Shown here piece after piece: positions 9,401-19,789 of a DNA stretch of 64,000 nucleotides. Origin of the DNA: Symsagittifera roscoffensis (lineage: Eukaryota; Xenacoelomorpha; Acoela; Convolutidae); the NCBI RefSeq assembly GCF_963678635.1, contig NC_087070.1, positions 14,945,840 through 15,009,839 of the forward strand, given 5' to 3'. The number at the start of each line of letters is the position of its first letter. The stretch's first letter is position 1. Below the pieces are notes generated by a model. The model did not search any database, was not told the DNA's origin, and saw nothing but the letters and a program-made list of their open reading frames with translations. The position numbers were made by a program, and so were the translations under genes.

Positions 9401-9990
9401 TTGAAAAAATGTAGTTATTAGCCAACCTCGTTAATGCTCTTGAGGAGGAGCGAGCTGACAGTAAACAAAGCTCTCGTGGAAATGGTGTTCGAGGTAACTT
9501 GTTTCTTGCCACTAGGGAAGCCGAGTACAAGAAAAAACGACTAAGAAGAAGGTCGGCATTAATATGACAAGATGAACAATCAATTGGATCATAAAACACA
9601 GGCCAGTCATACTCTGAAAGCTGTGTTTTATGGCCTATTTGATTTTTCATTTTGGCAGACTAATCTCGAACTTGCGCCGATGATCCTTTCCTTCGCCATC
9701 ACTAGCAGCCACAAAAAGTTTCTCCGCAAGGCAGTGTTTAGTTTTCTGAACCAGCATTGTCTCACCATTTTTGCTCTGAGAAAAGATTTTCGCGTGTTCC
9801 TTGTGCAAACTTTTTTTGCCTGCTTGCCCCTGTTTATTCTTTTGCTCAATCTTCTTACTCATTTCCAACCGGAAGCTGTCTAATACCGACCTCAATTCTT
9901 CATTATATTGGGTTTTCATATAAAGGATTACTTCTTTCATTTGGTTTTTCGATTTTTGCACAAAACCAACTGTAGCCTGAATTTTCAAGA
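9400..9990. other. Unrecognised open frames on both strands
   Basis: A plus frame at about 9415-9570 reads ALEEERADSKQSS and then REAEYKKKRLRRRS before a stop. A minus frame at 9647-9988 gives 113 residues rich in Lys, Glu and Gln, including EELRSVLDSFRLEMSKKIEQ, which could form a coiled coil. Neither matches a family I recognise. The charged composition differs from the low-complexity shadows around it, so a decayed transposon ORF or a host exon is possible, but splice sites and a start are unclear. Confidence 0.25.
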
Positions 9991-10159
9991 AAATAACACA
10001 GCATTATACAATTCTTGCTTTTGTTACCAACGGGTCACAAAAAATTGATCAAAAAAGTCAACGATTTGGTTTGTATTTTTCCGCCCAAATTTGGCTACCT
10101 CGAAGAAAACCCGAAGAAATCAACCGTGGTATCATAATTAAAACCCTAAATCTCTATTC

Positions 10160-11081
10160 ACCCGGGTCGAACCCGAAAGTGCTTATCATACAACTTCATA
10201 CATCAAGTGAATGGAAACATGCTTGCCATACAATTTTCTTACAATTTCGAAAAATGAGTGAGAAAGATATAAAATAAATTCTGCGGCTGTTTGATTCTAA
10301 TAAAACAGTCTGGTGATGAAAAAATTGAGGTTTTCGTTTTTTGAAAAAAAAAATGCTTATCATACAGTTCCCATTTATGGAAATTGTATGACTAGCAATT
10401 TTTTGATGAGGACACAAAAATTTTTCCAAATATTTTCGAAATTGCCCCAAAAGTTATTTTTTGGTTAATTTTCAACCGAAATCGAGTTATGTATTCAAAC
10501 AAACCTTTTCCAAAAAAAAAAACTTTTGCATGCAAAATTTAGTTTTTTGTGTGCATAACGTAGTCCTGGATACACTTATGGTGGAATTTTTTTTTTCGCT
10601 AAAATGTTTTTGTGAAAAAAGTTAAAGCGCTTTTTTTCACTAAGGCAACTTTATGTATGCCGTGTTCAATAACTAATAATTTGAAAAAACAACTTAAAAA
10701 AAGTATTTGAAAATTTTTGCCAAAGTTGAAAAGTTTGTTATTTTTGTTATATCATTTGTGAAAAAGAGCTCTATGACAGTTCAGGTCGTTTTCTATGCAT
10801 TGTAAATGCAAGATCGTCCAACCTTTGGTGCTTTGAGTAAACCAAGGTCTTTGTCACTTGAGTTTGGTTACGAACACAAATCAAAGATTTTTGGAAATTA
10901 AATTTCGAAACTTTTTTATTGCTTATTGAAATGTAATTGTCATGTAATTCTCATTGATGGAAAAATGCTTACCGTAGAGATTCCATAAAATTTTCTGTAC
11001 GTATGGAATTGCATGAAATTGTATGGTAAGAAGTTTTCATATATGGAAAATGTATGCTAAGAAGTTTTGGTCAACCCGGGT
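10160..11081. mobile_element. Non-autonomous element with ACCCGGGT inverted ends
   Basis: The left end (ACCCGGGTCGAACCCGAAA, then CTTATCATAC) and the right end (GTATGCTAAGAAGTTTTGG, then TCAACCCGGGT) are inverted over about 32 bases with several mismatches. The interior of this 922-bp unit has repeated CTTACCATAC/ATACAATTTC motifs in both orientations and no coding frame. No target duplication could be assigned with confidence. Confidence 0.65.
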
Positions 11082-11206
11082 ATCTTTTGTCCTTCTTTTA
11101 ATTAAATAAACTCATAATTCAAGGCTAAATAAAATTCTTTGTCAATTTTACTCTTCCATCGATCAATCACCGAAGAGAAGACAAGACGGACGTCAAATCT
11201 TTAATG

Positions 11207-11320
11207 AGTAGAAGAAGCGTCTTTTTCATGCAGTAGAAGAAGCGTCTTTTTCATGCAGTAGAAAAAGCGTCTTTTTCATGCAGTAGAAGAAGCGTCTTTT
11301 TCATGCAGTCTTTTTCATGC
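11207..11320 (+). repeat. 25-bp minisatellite, four copies
   Basis: AGTAGAAGAAGCGTCTTTTTCATGC-type units start at 11207, 11232, 11257 and 11282 with one internal substitution, then a truncated unit follows (11307-11320). Confidence 0.95.
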
Positions 11321-11452
11321 ATACTTTTTTGAAAATGATTGAAAAAACAGTCCAACAGAAAACAGTCAGAAAAACATTCCCAAGTAATAATTCTTTTAAA
11401 ACGCCGGTAGGACATGAATTGTCCTTTTAATCAAAAAACAAAGAACAAAATT

Positions 11453-11522
11453 GTGACCGCCGCAGTCGAGCCAACGTGTTGCAAGCTTGCCAACAGAGGG
11501 TAGGACTAACTACGAAATTTAG
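11453..11522. repeat. 70-bp dispersed repeat shared with 46842-46911
   Basis: GTGACCGCCGCAGTCG, then CCAACGTGTTGC, AGCTTGCC and AGGACT recur at 46842-46911 with only a handful of differences. This GC-rich block is far better conserved than its flanks. Origin unknown; perhaps one end of a larger element. Confidence 0.75.
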
Positions 11523-11575
11523 TGCCGGTTATCGGTACAAAGCGTCAACCACGCCCGCATCAGCGACCTTAAGCT

Positions 11576-11668
11576 GGACTGTTTTGTATCGGACTGTTTT
11601 TTTCCCTCCTTTCATGATTTTTTGGAATGTTTTGTATTGGACTGTTCTGTATGGGACTGTTTTGTATA
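11576..11668 (+). repeat. Short tandem repeat of GGACTGTTTTGTAT
   Basis: Four or five imperfect copies of a 14-bp motif, with one spacer containing TCCCTCCTTTCATGATT. It accounts for the open frames on both strands here. Confidence 0.75.
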
Positions 11669-11669
11669 T

Positions 11670-12479
11670 GCATCGAAATAAAGGGAAGAGTAGTAAAATA
11701 AAGAAAAATTCTGGTAAGCCAATTATAGAAGGTAATACCGGAGATACATTCGTGCAAGTATTAAGATTACATAGACGAAAAATCGAAAAAGTGTCTCAGT
11801 TTTGAGATAGAATGGCGGACACTTTTTTTCTGTTTTAGACCAATGATTTGAAAACTACGAATGTTTTGGATTTTTATTTCAACTCAGATGCTCCTTTTTA
11901 ACATTATTATTTTTTTGCACTTCTAAATACAGCAGGGAAAAAAACGGAAAAAGAAGTCTAAACAATTCCGGCTGGATTTTTTTTTTATTTTGAAGGTTTC
12001 CTTGAATTTTGATTTTCTCTACTCCAATCTTTGTTGTCGAGAGATTCTGTGGTACCGTCACAGCAACTGAATATCCTCGTTTTTCCTGGTTTTAAAAAGT
12101 TTTTAGCTCCTTACGATTGATTGTGAAGGTGAAACTTCCAAAGGTTTAGTGGAACAAGGTGTTAAAATACATCCAATGATTAAATGTAAAAATAATAAAT
12201 GAGTGCAATGCAATTGATGGATTTTACGAGTTTTGAGAGTTTTCTGTCCCTTTTTGTTTGGCTTTATAATGAGAAACTTGATGAAAAATATGGGTTGTTA
12301 TTCAACTGTCTGAGTACGTTATCCCAGAAAACTTTGCTGAAAGTTTTTTTTGTCTCTACCAAATTCTATCAAAACACGTTATTCATTGACTTTCTAAGGA
12401 AGCGGAGCTTTTATGCTATTGGTGATTTGTTTTGTTCAGTCAGTTTTTAGTTTTTTAACTTTGATGTATATTTTTATAC
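11670..12479. other. AT-rich DNA without recognisable genes
   Basis: Short frames occur on both strands, the longest 83 codons (12199-12450). They lack recognisable domains or exon signals, and composition is that of the surrounding non-coding DNA. Confidence 0.45.
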
Positions 12480-12860
12480 CATTCAAAATTTTTTGTTATG
12501 CAGCCCTCAACTTAAAAAAAATTAGCTGTGATCATTTTTGGTTAGGTTGTGGGGGTTTGATATTTGCTAATTTGGTCTGTTTGGGATAATTAATTCGCGA
12601 CATGTTGCGTTTTTAAAACGTGCGACATGCTAAATACCTTCTTAAAATTTCAACAGTATTATAATGGGACGTTTTTTTGGGAAACTCGGGTCAAATTTTT
12701 ATCCCAAAAACGAACCAGTTTTGGCTCTTTTATTTAAATCAAAAATTGCGTCAAACTCTTTGCCGTCAATATTCGCTTAAAGTTAACTTTTATGTTGCTC
12801 ATTACAATTTAAGCAGAGAGTATTTTCTCAGTTTTGTATAAATATGTTCACTTAGGTTTG
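12480..12860 (+). repeat. Diverged copy of repeat family F1
   Basis: TGTGATCATTTTTGGTTAGG, GGGGGTTTGATATTTG and GGGATAATTAATTCGCGA follow the same order as in 30-560 and 48300-48440, with the AACGCG motif replaced by AACGTGCGAC. It lacks the hAT insert seen in the first copy. Confidence 0.55.
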
Positions 12861-13164
12861 ACCCGCACCGGGTTTTTATGGATAATAATCGGTTATATTG
12901 AGTTTTCATTGTCAGTATTAATAAATTTCAAATACAATCGATCAAAATTGGGCATAAATACCAATATTATTTAATTCAATACAATGAAATATGAGGTTAA
13001 TAATTTTTTGCAAGTACCTCATTTTTTGAAAGTACCTCATTTCCTGTGTAGTGGAATTGCAACGACTTACTTTACTAAGCTTTGTTTTTCATAAAATGTT
13101 TTATTTTTTGTATTTTTGTATGTTTTTTTCCTTCAAGTTGGCAGTATAACCTTTTCTTGGAAAC

Positions 13165-13569
13165 TTCCCAAATGGCATAATTCCCAAATGGCATAAAAAT
13201 GGAAACTTTTCCCAAATGGCATAAATTTCAAGTTTTCATTGTAATTTAAACGCTTTCTATCAATTTCTATTTCATTTTGTCAGGAACGAAAGCATGTGAA
13301 CAAGATTTGGAATTAATTGCTTCCAAACAAATTTAAGCAACAGATTTGTCGAAAAAAAATGACCACAAGAAGCTTATTAATAAGCGCAAGCTTATGCTTC
13401 TTGCTTTTGATAAAAAGTTCTAGAAGTTTTTCACGATAAAATGTCAATCAACATTTGAATTTTCAATTTGACTAATTTTCTCACCTTGTTCACGAAAAAA
13501 TTGTTCTCGATTTTTCCAAAGCATTTGTTGCATGAAATTTATGCCATTTGGGAATTATGCCATTTGAGA
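13165..13569. mobile_element. Miniature element with CCCAAATGGCATAA inverted ends
   Basis: The left end has CCCAAATGGCATAATT followed by a second and third CCCAAATGGCATAAA. The right end has GAAATTTATGCCATTTGGG followed by ATTATGCCATTTGAG. Length is about 405 bp with no open frame, typical of a MITE. The doubled terminal motif is mirrored at both ends. Confidence 0.75.
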
Positions 13570-14100
13570 CGTAATCCTTTTATTCGATTGTTTTTTTTTT
13601 GCCATCGCGTTGGAAAAATGAGCATTCTCCTACCTGTGCTCTTAAATTCGCCCATCTTACCTCACCTCCTTCACCTTTGAGTAAAGGGGGAGCTGAGTTC
13701 AATGGTTAAACGCGGGGAGTTATTTAATGGTTGAAGAGCGGAATGGTTAAACTGACGGGGGTGAATCTACCACCTCTTCTAATCCCCAGTTTGCCCTCTT
13801 CCCCAGGTCCCTCTCACCAGTTTAGTGGTGGTGGTGGCCGAAAAAGTTAGGGAAGAAGGGAGGTAATGAGCGGGAGTTTAGAGGGAGGGGGAAGGGGTTG
13901 GAAGGATCTCTAAGCCATGCAAGAAAAGCAAAAAAAACATGATTTAGAAACTGATTTCGTTTTTTTTGTTTTTATGCTCTCTATTACTTCGTACAAAATT
14001 TATCTTTGATCCCTCATAGTTTTGCAAAAAAAAGTGCAACGAGCTGAGCAGATAACAATCGATTGTCATGGATTTCTGTGAAGAAAAAAACAATTTTTAA
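13570..14100. other. Intergenic DNA with a G-rich strand-biased tract
   Basis: Bases 13684-13912 are purine- and G-rich on the + strand (AAAGGGGGAGCTGAG, GGGAGGGGGAAGGGG), with a reversed CCTCTTCC patch at 13770-13815. No gene is seen. Confidence 0.5.
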
Positions 14101-14109
14101 GGATCTATT

Positions 14110-14400
14110 TTGAGAAAAGTTATAACGCAAGAAAAATTGGTTATAATCATCACAAAGGGGCTTCAGTTCCAACTGGCATCAATAATTGATTATATTGTTC
14201 AATATATTGTCTCACTAAAAACCATTATAATCGAATCTTGTCGAAATTCCAGTGCAACAATATCCGCTATGAGTTTCCACGATAACGATTGACTATAATT
14301 AAGTCTCGTGGTAAGGTGTGTGGCCATTATAGTCGATTAGAATTATACTTTGGGCCCACTCAATCCATTATAACCCATTATAATTAATTATTTTCAAAAA
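14110..14400. repeat. Remnant rich in TATAATCGATTATA-type palindromes (family F3)
   Basis: Repeated ATTATAATCGA, GATTGACTATAAT, CCATTATAACCCATTATAAT and relatives match the interior of the elements at 24427-27947 and 57004-58010. No terminal repeat could be placed here. Confidence 0.6.
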
Positions 14401-14588
14401 ATTTGATACGGATAAAAAAAATGAAGAATAATTTGTCTGAACTTTTTCCAAATTTGTTGCAAAATATGCAGTTTTTTCTACATTTCTCACATCCTACTGG
14501 AGTTTTGCAAAATTACTTATTTTTGCAAAACGATATCCAGCACACTTGCACCACCCTGACGTGTCAAGTAACCCAATAATTGCCACGT

Positions 14589-14705
14589 CCTCCCACATTT
14601 CATTTTACCCCCCCCCCCCCCCCCTAATTACCCAACCCCCTCCCTCCTCCCCCTATACTTGTTCCTCTCCACGCTCCTCTCACCTAACCTTCCCCCAGTC
14701 CCTGC
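14589..14705. repeat. Pyrimidine-rich tract
   Basis: A run of about 17 C residues (14608-14624) is followed by about 80 bases almost free of G on this strand. Similar tracts at 27600-27680 and 18815-18870 also adjoin transposon remnants. Confidence 0.8.
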
Positions 14706-14730
14706 AATTCCCCATAGCAGTTTTCAAGAT

Positions 14731-15202
14731 CATTACGAGGCCAAACTGTGCATTCTCTGCATTGTTAGCGGAATCCAGAACCGTTTTTGGAATCCACTCA
14801 CAAATAATAAGACATGTGTTTAGTTAAATTGAGCTGTTGCGGAATTCGCAAATATTAAGTGGAATCTGCATTTTGTTTGAGGATTCCACTTACATTTGCG
14901 GACTCGACTTACATTTTGCGGGTTCTACTTACATTTTGCGGACTCCACTTACATTTTGCGGGTTCCACTTACTGTTGCGGAATCCAGAACAACTAGCTAT
15001 ATTTGCTTGTTGCGGAATCCGCAACAAAACAAAAGTGCCGACAAAATTTAGGCTACAAATAATTTTACGCGGAATCCTCGAAACTTTTGTTAGTGGAATC
15101 CACTTACGTTTTGGAACATGTTAAGAGATTTGTCTCTGGAATCCAGGAACATACAGACACCAAATTGTGCGCCTATGCAGTGCAGAGTTAGGCCTCGTAA
15201 TG
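14731..15202. mobile_element. Short F2 element with CATTACGAGGCC inverted ends
   Basis: Begins CATTACGAGGCCAAACTG and ends with the inverted AGGCCTCGTAATG, the cleanest terminal pair of this family. The interior carries about six copies of ACTTACATTTTGCGG(A/G)(C/T)TCC in tandem, plus GCGGAATCCGC motifs. At 472 bp it is a shorter derivative of the 1.2-1.5 kb copies at 7433-8599 and 24509-25994. Confidence 0.85.
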
Positions 15203-16214
15203 ATTTTTTCAATTATTTTAAACCTTGATAAAATAGACAAAAAGGCAAAAAATATAACGGAAATTTGGAAGGGGTAACAGTGAAAGAGGGGTGGTAAGTG
15301 ATGAGAGCAAGAAAATAAAGGTAAACGTAAAAAAAACTAAAACAATACAACAAAATTTACCAGCCAGTTGTGAATCTCAATTTAACGATTGCAATGTTCA
15401 AGTTTTGAAATTATCCAAAAAGTTTTTGGGAAGTTCAGGCTCTTGCCTAAATTAATTTATGATTGATAAAACCCATTAAAATCGATGGTTTGAATTGATT
15501 TCTTTTTGTTTGGTTTATTTTTAATTACGATTTCATTATAATCTATTGTTTTAAAGTTTTATAGAGACAGACCATAAAAGTACATTATAACTGATTGATA
15601 TTTATGGAACGTCCTTGCGGGAGATTATGTCATTTTTACTACATAAAACTTTAAAATTATTTTTAAAAAAAAAGATTTTAAAACGTTTTGCTCGAACATT
15701 AGAAAATGATATCTTTCTTAAGCTTTAAGCTTTGTTGAGCTACATAAAAGGCTCACTTTGATATAACTTTGCCAGTAATTGAAATGGTAGTTTGGTAAAA
15801 TTTGGTTGACTGAAAAAACCACCAATTATTCGTTTTTGGGTAAAAATTTGGGTACTAGTGTTGCAAATTAAACTGAACCAATAATTCCGCTCAAATTTTA
15901 AGCAACTTTTGTCTTCATTTTTTTTTGTCTAATTTCAACCCAGTTGGAAAAAATTGCGTTTCAGTTTTCAAGTCTTGTGCATTTCGCTCGGATAATTTAT
16001 AGTTTAAGCCAAACTGTTGGCAATATCCTCTTCGGTCAACGAAACTGAGCGAAGTTATTTAACCTAAAACTGTTCATTTTGACATCAGATTTCTGTGGTT
16101 CGCTCCTTTCCGCACGTAAAAAGTGTGTTAGAAAAACTAAATATCCTAAAATACAATAATTTTGACCTATTAAATTACTCAAGGACACCATTACCAATAT
16201 TGCCAACCATTACC
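15203..16214. other. AT-rich intergenic DNA
   Basis: No gene or clear repeat, apart from weak F3-like text at 15460-15600 (CCATTAAAATCGATGG, CATTATAATCTATTG). This lies upstream of the pteridine reductase-like gene. Confidence 0.45.
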
Positions 16215-16222
16215 AATATTGC

Positions 16223-16650
16223 CAGGGGCGGATTTAGGGGGGGCGGGGGGGGGGTGCGGACGCCTCCTCTCCCTCAGGGATTTGACCCCTGCCAACCCAA
16301 AGGGTCCTCCTTTGTTACTTTTTCAGAAATCCATTTTCGGCCGACCGGCCCTAAAATTTTTCTAAGGGCGCCTTTGGCGCTAATATATGCTAACTTTGAG
16401 GGGGAGCGCGCGCCAAAAAAACGCGTTTTTTTTGGCAAAATTTTTCAAAAAGTGACCAAAAACGGCTTTTTTTGACTGTTTTTTCAAAAATTTGCCTGTG
16501 GCGCACAAAATTTAGCCAAAATAGCGGCAAAACAGTGCTTTGGGAGAGCTCGAAAAATCAATATGGTCGACCTAAAAAAAAGGTCGTCAAAATTTTAGAA
16601 AATTTTTTGAAAATCCGCCCCCCCTCGAGAAAATCCTAGATCCGCCCCTG
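16223..16650 (-). mobile_element. Full-length hAT miniature element with 8-bp target duplication
   Basis: Starts CAGGGGCGGATTTAGG and ends with the inverse of CAGGGGCGGATCTAGG, so 15 of 16 terminal bases agree. The flanks AATATTGC (16215-16222) and AATGTTGC (16651-16658) form an 8-bp target duplication with one mismatch. The 428-bp interior is non-coding and runs opposite to the copy at 108-440. This is the reference copy of the family in the window. Confidence 0.92.
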
Positions 16651-17018
16651 AATGTTGCCATCAAGGACACCATTACCAATACTGCCAACAACTATAAATC
16701 AGCACTGTATTGACAAAGCAACTTTATCGCCGTAACTGCAAACAGAGCAGAGCAAGACAAAACGTGTGTGAGTGAGATAAAGAAATGGTTTGAAAGAGAT
16801 CTGATTTGGTTTAGAAGATTTATATTTCTATTATAAACGTTTGAACTTAATCATTTTTCTTGTTCACGTTTAAATTGCTTGAATAATTCATCTTAGTTTT
16901 CACTTTATGCTCTGATTACATAACATAATTAAGCTACTAAATTACATTGTTTTTGCTCCTTTTTTATCCCCCTGAGTCAGAAATATTTCAGTTTTCTTTT
17001 TACTTGTCCCGCAAAAAG

Positions 17019-19578
17019 ATGACGAGCCAAAAATCTACAGTTGGCCTAGTTACCGGAGGCTGTAGTAAAATTGGCACCCATATTACCAAGTGGCTCCATT
17101 CTCACAATTACAATCTGTGTATTCATTACTCATCAAACAAAACCAGCGCAGAAAAGTTGGCGGAAGAACTCAACCAATCAAGGGATCCATTCAAATTTAT
17201 GCGGCGTCCAAAAAAAATTTTTCTGACTTCTCCATTTTTTTTCGCGTGTACGTTCCGACATCAGTTTTCAAGATTCATTTAGAAAAATTGTGGGTTTGAC
17301 GTTCTTTGCAATGCAAAAAACTTTCAGTCAGGGTTCGCATGAAAACGTTTTTTCATTGTTTTAAAAAAGTAAGGAATATTTGTTATAATTTTATCTTGGC
17401 TGGGGATATTTCGTATGGTCTTTTTTACATAAAATTTACTCCGATGCTTATGATTTCATTGTCTTCGTTTCGTATTTTCAATAGTAGAATCTAAGGCTCC
17501 TTTGCAAAAAAAACTTCAATGCCAGTACAAAAAACTCTTTAAAAAACAGGCTTACCATTAGCAAAAAGATTGTAGAAAATTTTACCGTTACTGAAAAAAG
17601 AAAAAACTATTTGCTCGCCGAAGTTGGTCAGCCAATTATCACGCCTAAATTTGAAATAATTTCGCAAAATTAGACCAGATTCGGCCTTCATCTATCAGTT
17701 GAACTTCGCTTCATCGTCCATCTCAGAAGTACAAAAGATGGTGGACGAGACTGCGAACAAGTGGGGACAATTCGACCTCCTAGTCAACAACGCTTCAGTT
17801 TTTAATGGCACAAGGTAAAATTTGATTGAGCTAAAATAATGCTGAAAACGTATTTGAAAACATCCATGTGACAGTCATAAATATTCTCTTGATCAAAACA
17901 GGAAAATCATAAAATCGAAGGAAAATCGAAAGGGGCGGATCTGGGATTGTCTTTTTCAGGATTTTCAAAAAAAGTTGAAAATTTTGTCGACCTTTTTATT
18001 TTAAGTCAGTCCAACTTTTTGAGCTCTCCTAAATCACTATACCAGGCAAAATTTTTCAGCGCAGCGCCCTCCCTTTCCCCTGGTTTTATGATGCTGCGTG
18101 AAAAAAAATAGGGGATGGGGATGGTGGAAAGAGTCTGAAATTTAATTAAAAGCAGAAGTTAGAAAAAGTTGAAGTTAGAAATTAAGAAGGGAAGCACTTC
18201 AAAATAGAAGAAATAAAAAGTTTTTTTTTCAGATTGAAGGGATGGGAGTTAAAAAAAACCTTCAGGGCTTAGACCCCTCACCAGGAATAAGGTCTACCTA
18301 ACTGCTTTACAACACGCCTTATCATCCAACTCAAATCTAAAAGAGCCTTCGGTTGTTTTCAGCTTTAATTATTTTTGGCTGCTCTCCAAAATCTGTTTCT
18401 GGTTCAAGTTTTTTTGGCGAAGAATAAGAGTTTTTGACTGTTCAAGGTGAGCTATAGAAATCAATCAGCCTTAATTTTCTATGCCGCGTTAAAAAAACAT
18501 CTTTTCGTTTTTTCTGCATTTTTGAATTTTATACTACGTATATTTGCTTTTCGTTTTAGCTTAGAGGATGGCCAATTATTCGAAGCAGATTATGACCAAC
18601 AAATGACAGTGAATGTCAAAATTCCAGCGCTGCTGATTCAAAGTTCGATTAAATATTTGAAGGTTTCGAAGATTGGATGCATTGTGAACTTATGCGATGT
18701 GCATGGCTTGCGTCCCCTCCATGGGTTCATGTCTTACAGCGTCTCCAAGGCAAGGGCCATATATTACAATAGTGGTAATCCCTATAACTATGTGTTTGCT
18801 ATTCTGTTAATTATCCAACACCCCACCCCCATCCCATTCCAACCTTCCCCGCCCCGTCCAACCTTCCCCGCCCAAGTGGCCAAATGGTATCTAAAAAAAC
18901 TAATTATACTTTTTTCTTTAGGTCGACCTAATTGATTTTCTGAGACAGGTTTTTAGGCGCCTTTAGAAAAATGTTAGGGTTAATTAGCAAAAAAAAAATA
19001 GATATTTCAAAATGGTACAAAGTGGGAACCCTTTGGGTCGGCAGGGGGTCGAATCCCTGAGAAGGGGGGGGGGGGGAGTCCACCCCTGCCCCCGTTACCC
19101 TCCCCCTAAATCCGCTGTGGTTAAGTATATACAAATTTTGTACCTTTTGTACAAAGTATCTATGCAAGATTTGGGGATTTAGTTCACACGTGCAAACTAA
19201 ATAGCATTTTCTTTTTTCTTAAACTAAGGATTAAGCTTGAGATAATTTTACAGAAAATTAATATCGAGGTTCAAAATTTGAGACCAGCTATTGTAATAAT
19301 AATCAACCTACTAAAAGGCAGCCATTATTTCTCTCACTCAATGCATGGCTAAAGAATTGGGCGAAAGTTATGGAATACGTGTGAACGGGATCTCTCCCGG
19401 GGCTATTTTTCCTGCGCCTCCTGGAATCGAAAGTTCAGCTGTCGCAATCAGCAAAAACGTCTTCAAGAAGTTCGGAAACGTCGAGTCAATTTTGTCAGCT
19501 TTGAAGTTTCTGTTGGAAAGTGATTTTGTCACGGGCCAGATAATAAATGTGGACGGAGGAAGCAGCTTGAATCAGTGA
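17019..19578 (+). CDS. Pteridine reductase-like short-chain dehydrogenase (PTR1/FolM type), four exons
   Basis: Predicted NADPH-dependent reductase of the SDR superfamily, likely cytosolic, acting on biopterin- or folate-type pteridines. Exons: 17019-17182, 17674-17814, 18560-18749 and 19318-19578. Together they give 756 nt, or 251 aa plus stop, the usual SDR length. Seen in the protein: cofactor loop TGGCSKIG (residues 12-19), CIHYSSNK (about 33-40, matching the HYHRS NADPH segment of PTR1), NNAS (93-96), and the catalytic set D148, Y161, K165 in LCDVHGLRPLHGFMSYSVSK. Asp where classical SDRs have Ser is the PTR1/FolM hallmark. GIRVNGISPGA and VTGQIINVDGG close the fold. The ATG has A at -3. 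Intron 2 is GT-AG and intron 3 is GC-AG (AAG|GCAAGG to AAAAG|GCAGCC). Intron 1 has no GT at the point set by homology (TCAAG|GGATCC). Substrate is inferred, not proven. Confidence 0.88.
17932..18075 (+). mobile_element. Truncated hAT miniature element in intron 2 of the reductase gene
   Basis: AGGGGCGGATCTGGGA opens the fragment, followed by family blocks GAAAATTTTGTCGACC, TTGAGCTCTCCTAAATCAC and GGCAAAATTTTTCAGCGC. Only the left portion is present. Confidence 0.75.
18919..19122 (+). mobile_element. Truncated hAT miniature element in intron 3 of the reductase gene
   Basis: Begins inside the family at AGGTCGACCTAATTG. It continues with GGCGCCTTTAGAAAA, GATATTTCAAAATGGTAC and GGGTCGGCAGGGGGTCGAA, and ends CTAAATCCGCTG, the inverted terminal motif. 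The left end is missing. A run of 13 G residues lies at about 19064-19076. Confidence 0.8.
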
Positions 19579-19746
19579 AACTGACAAATTAAACGCCGTG
19601 AACAAACAGCTAATTCAACACTTACTCTATATTTTTCTTGACTCAACACGTGATAAATCTCGAGTTTTTCTGTCAGCTAATGGCTTTTACAAGATCAAGC
19701 ATGAAACCTAAGGATGTTTTGATGTCAATAGAATATCGTGAACAAA

Positions 19747-19752
19747 AATAAA
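19747..19752 (+). promoter_or_regulatory. Candidate polyadenylation signal of the reductase gene
   Basis: AATAAA lies 169 bases beyond the stop codon in an A-rich context. It is the first canonical hexamer after the last exon. Confidence 0.55.
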
Positions 19753-19789
19753 AATCTACTAGTGCTGTAGAAGAGTTAAACTTAACTAA

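Noticed and set aside
16095-16475. 126-codon plus-strand frame
   Set aside because: Most of it lies inside the hAT miniature element 16223-16650 and reflects its G- and C-rich runs.
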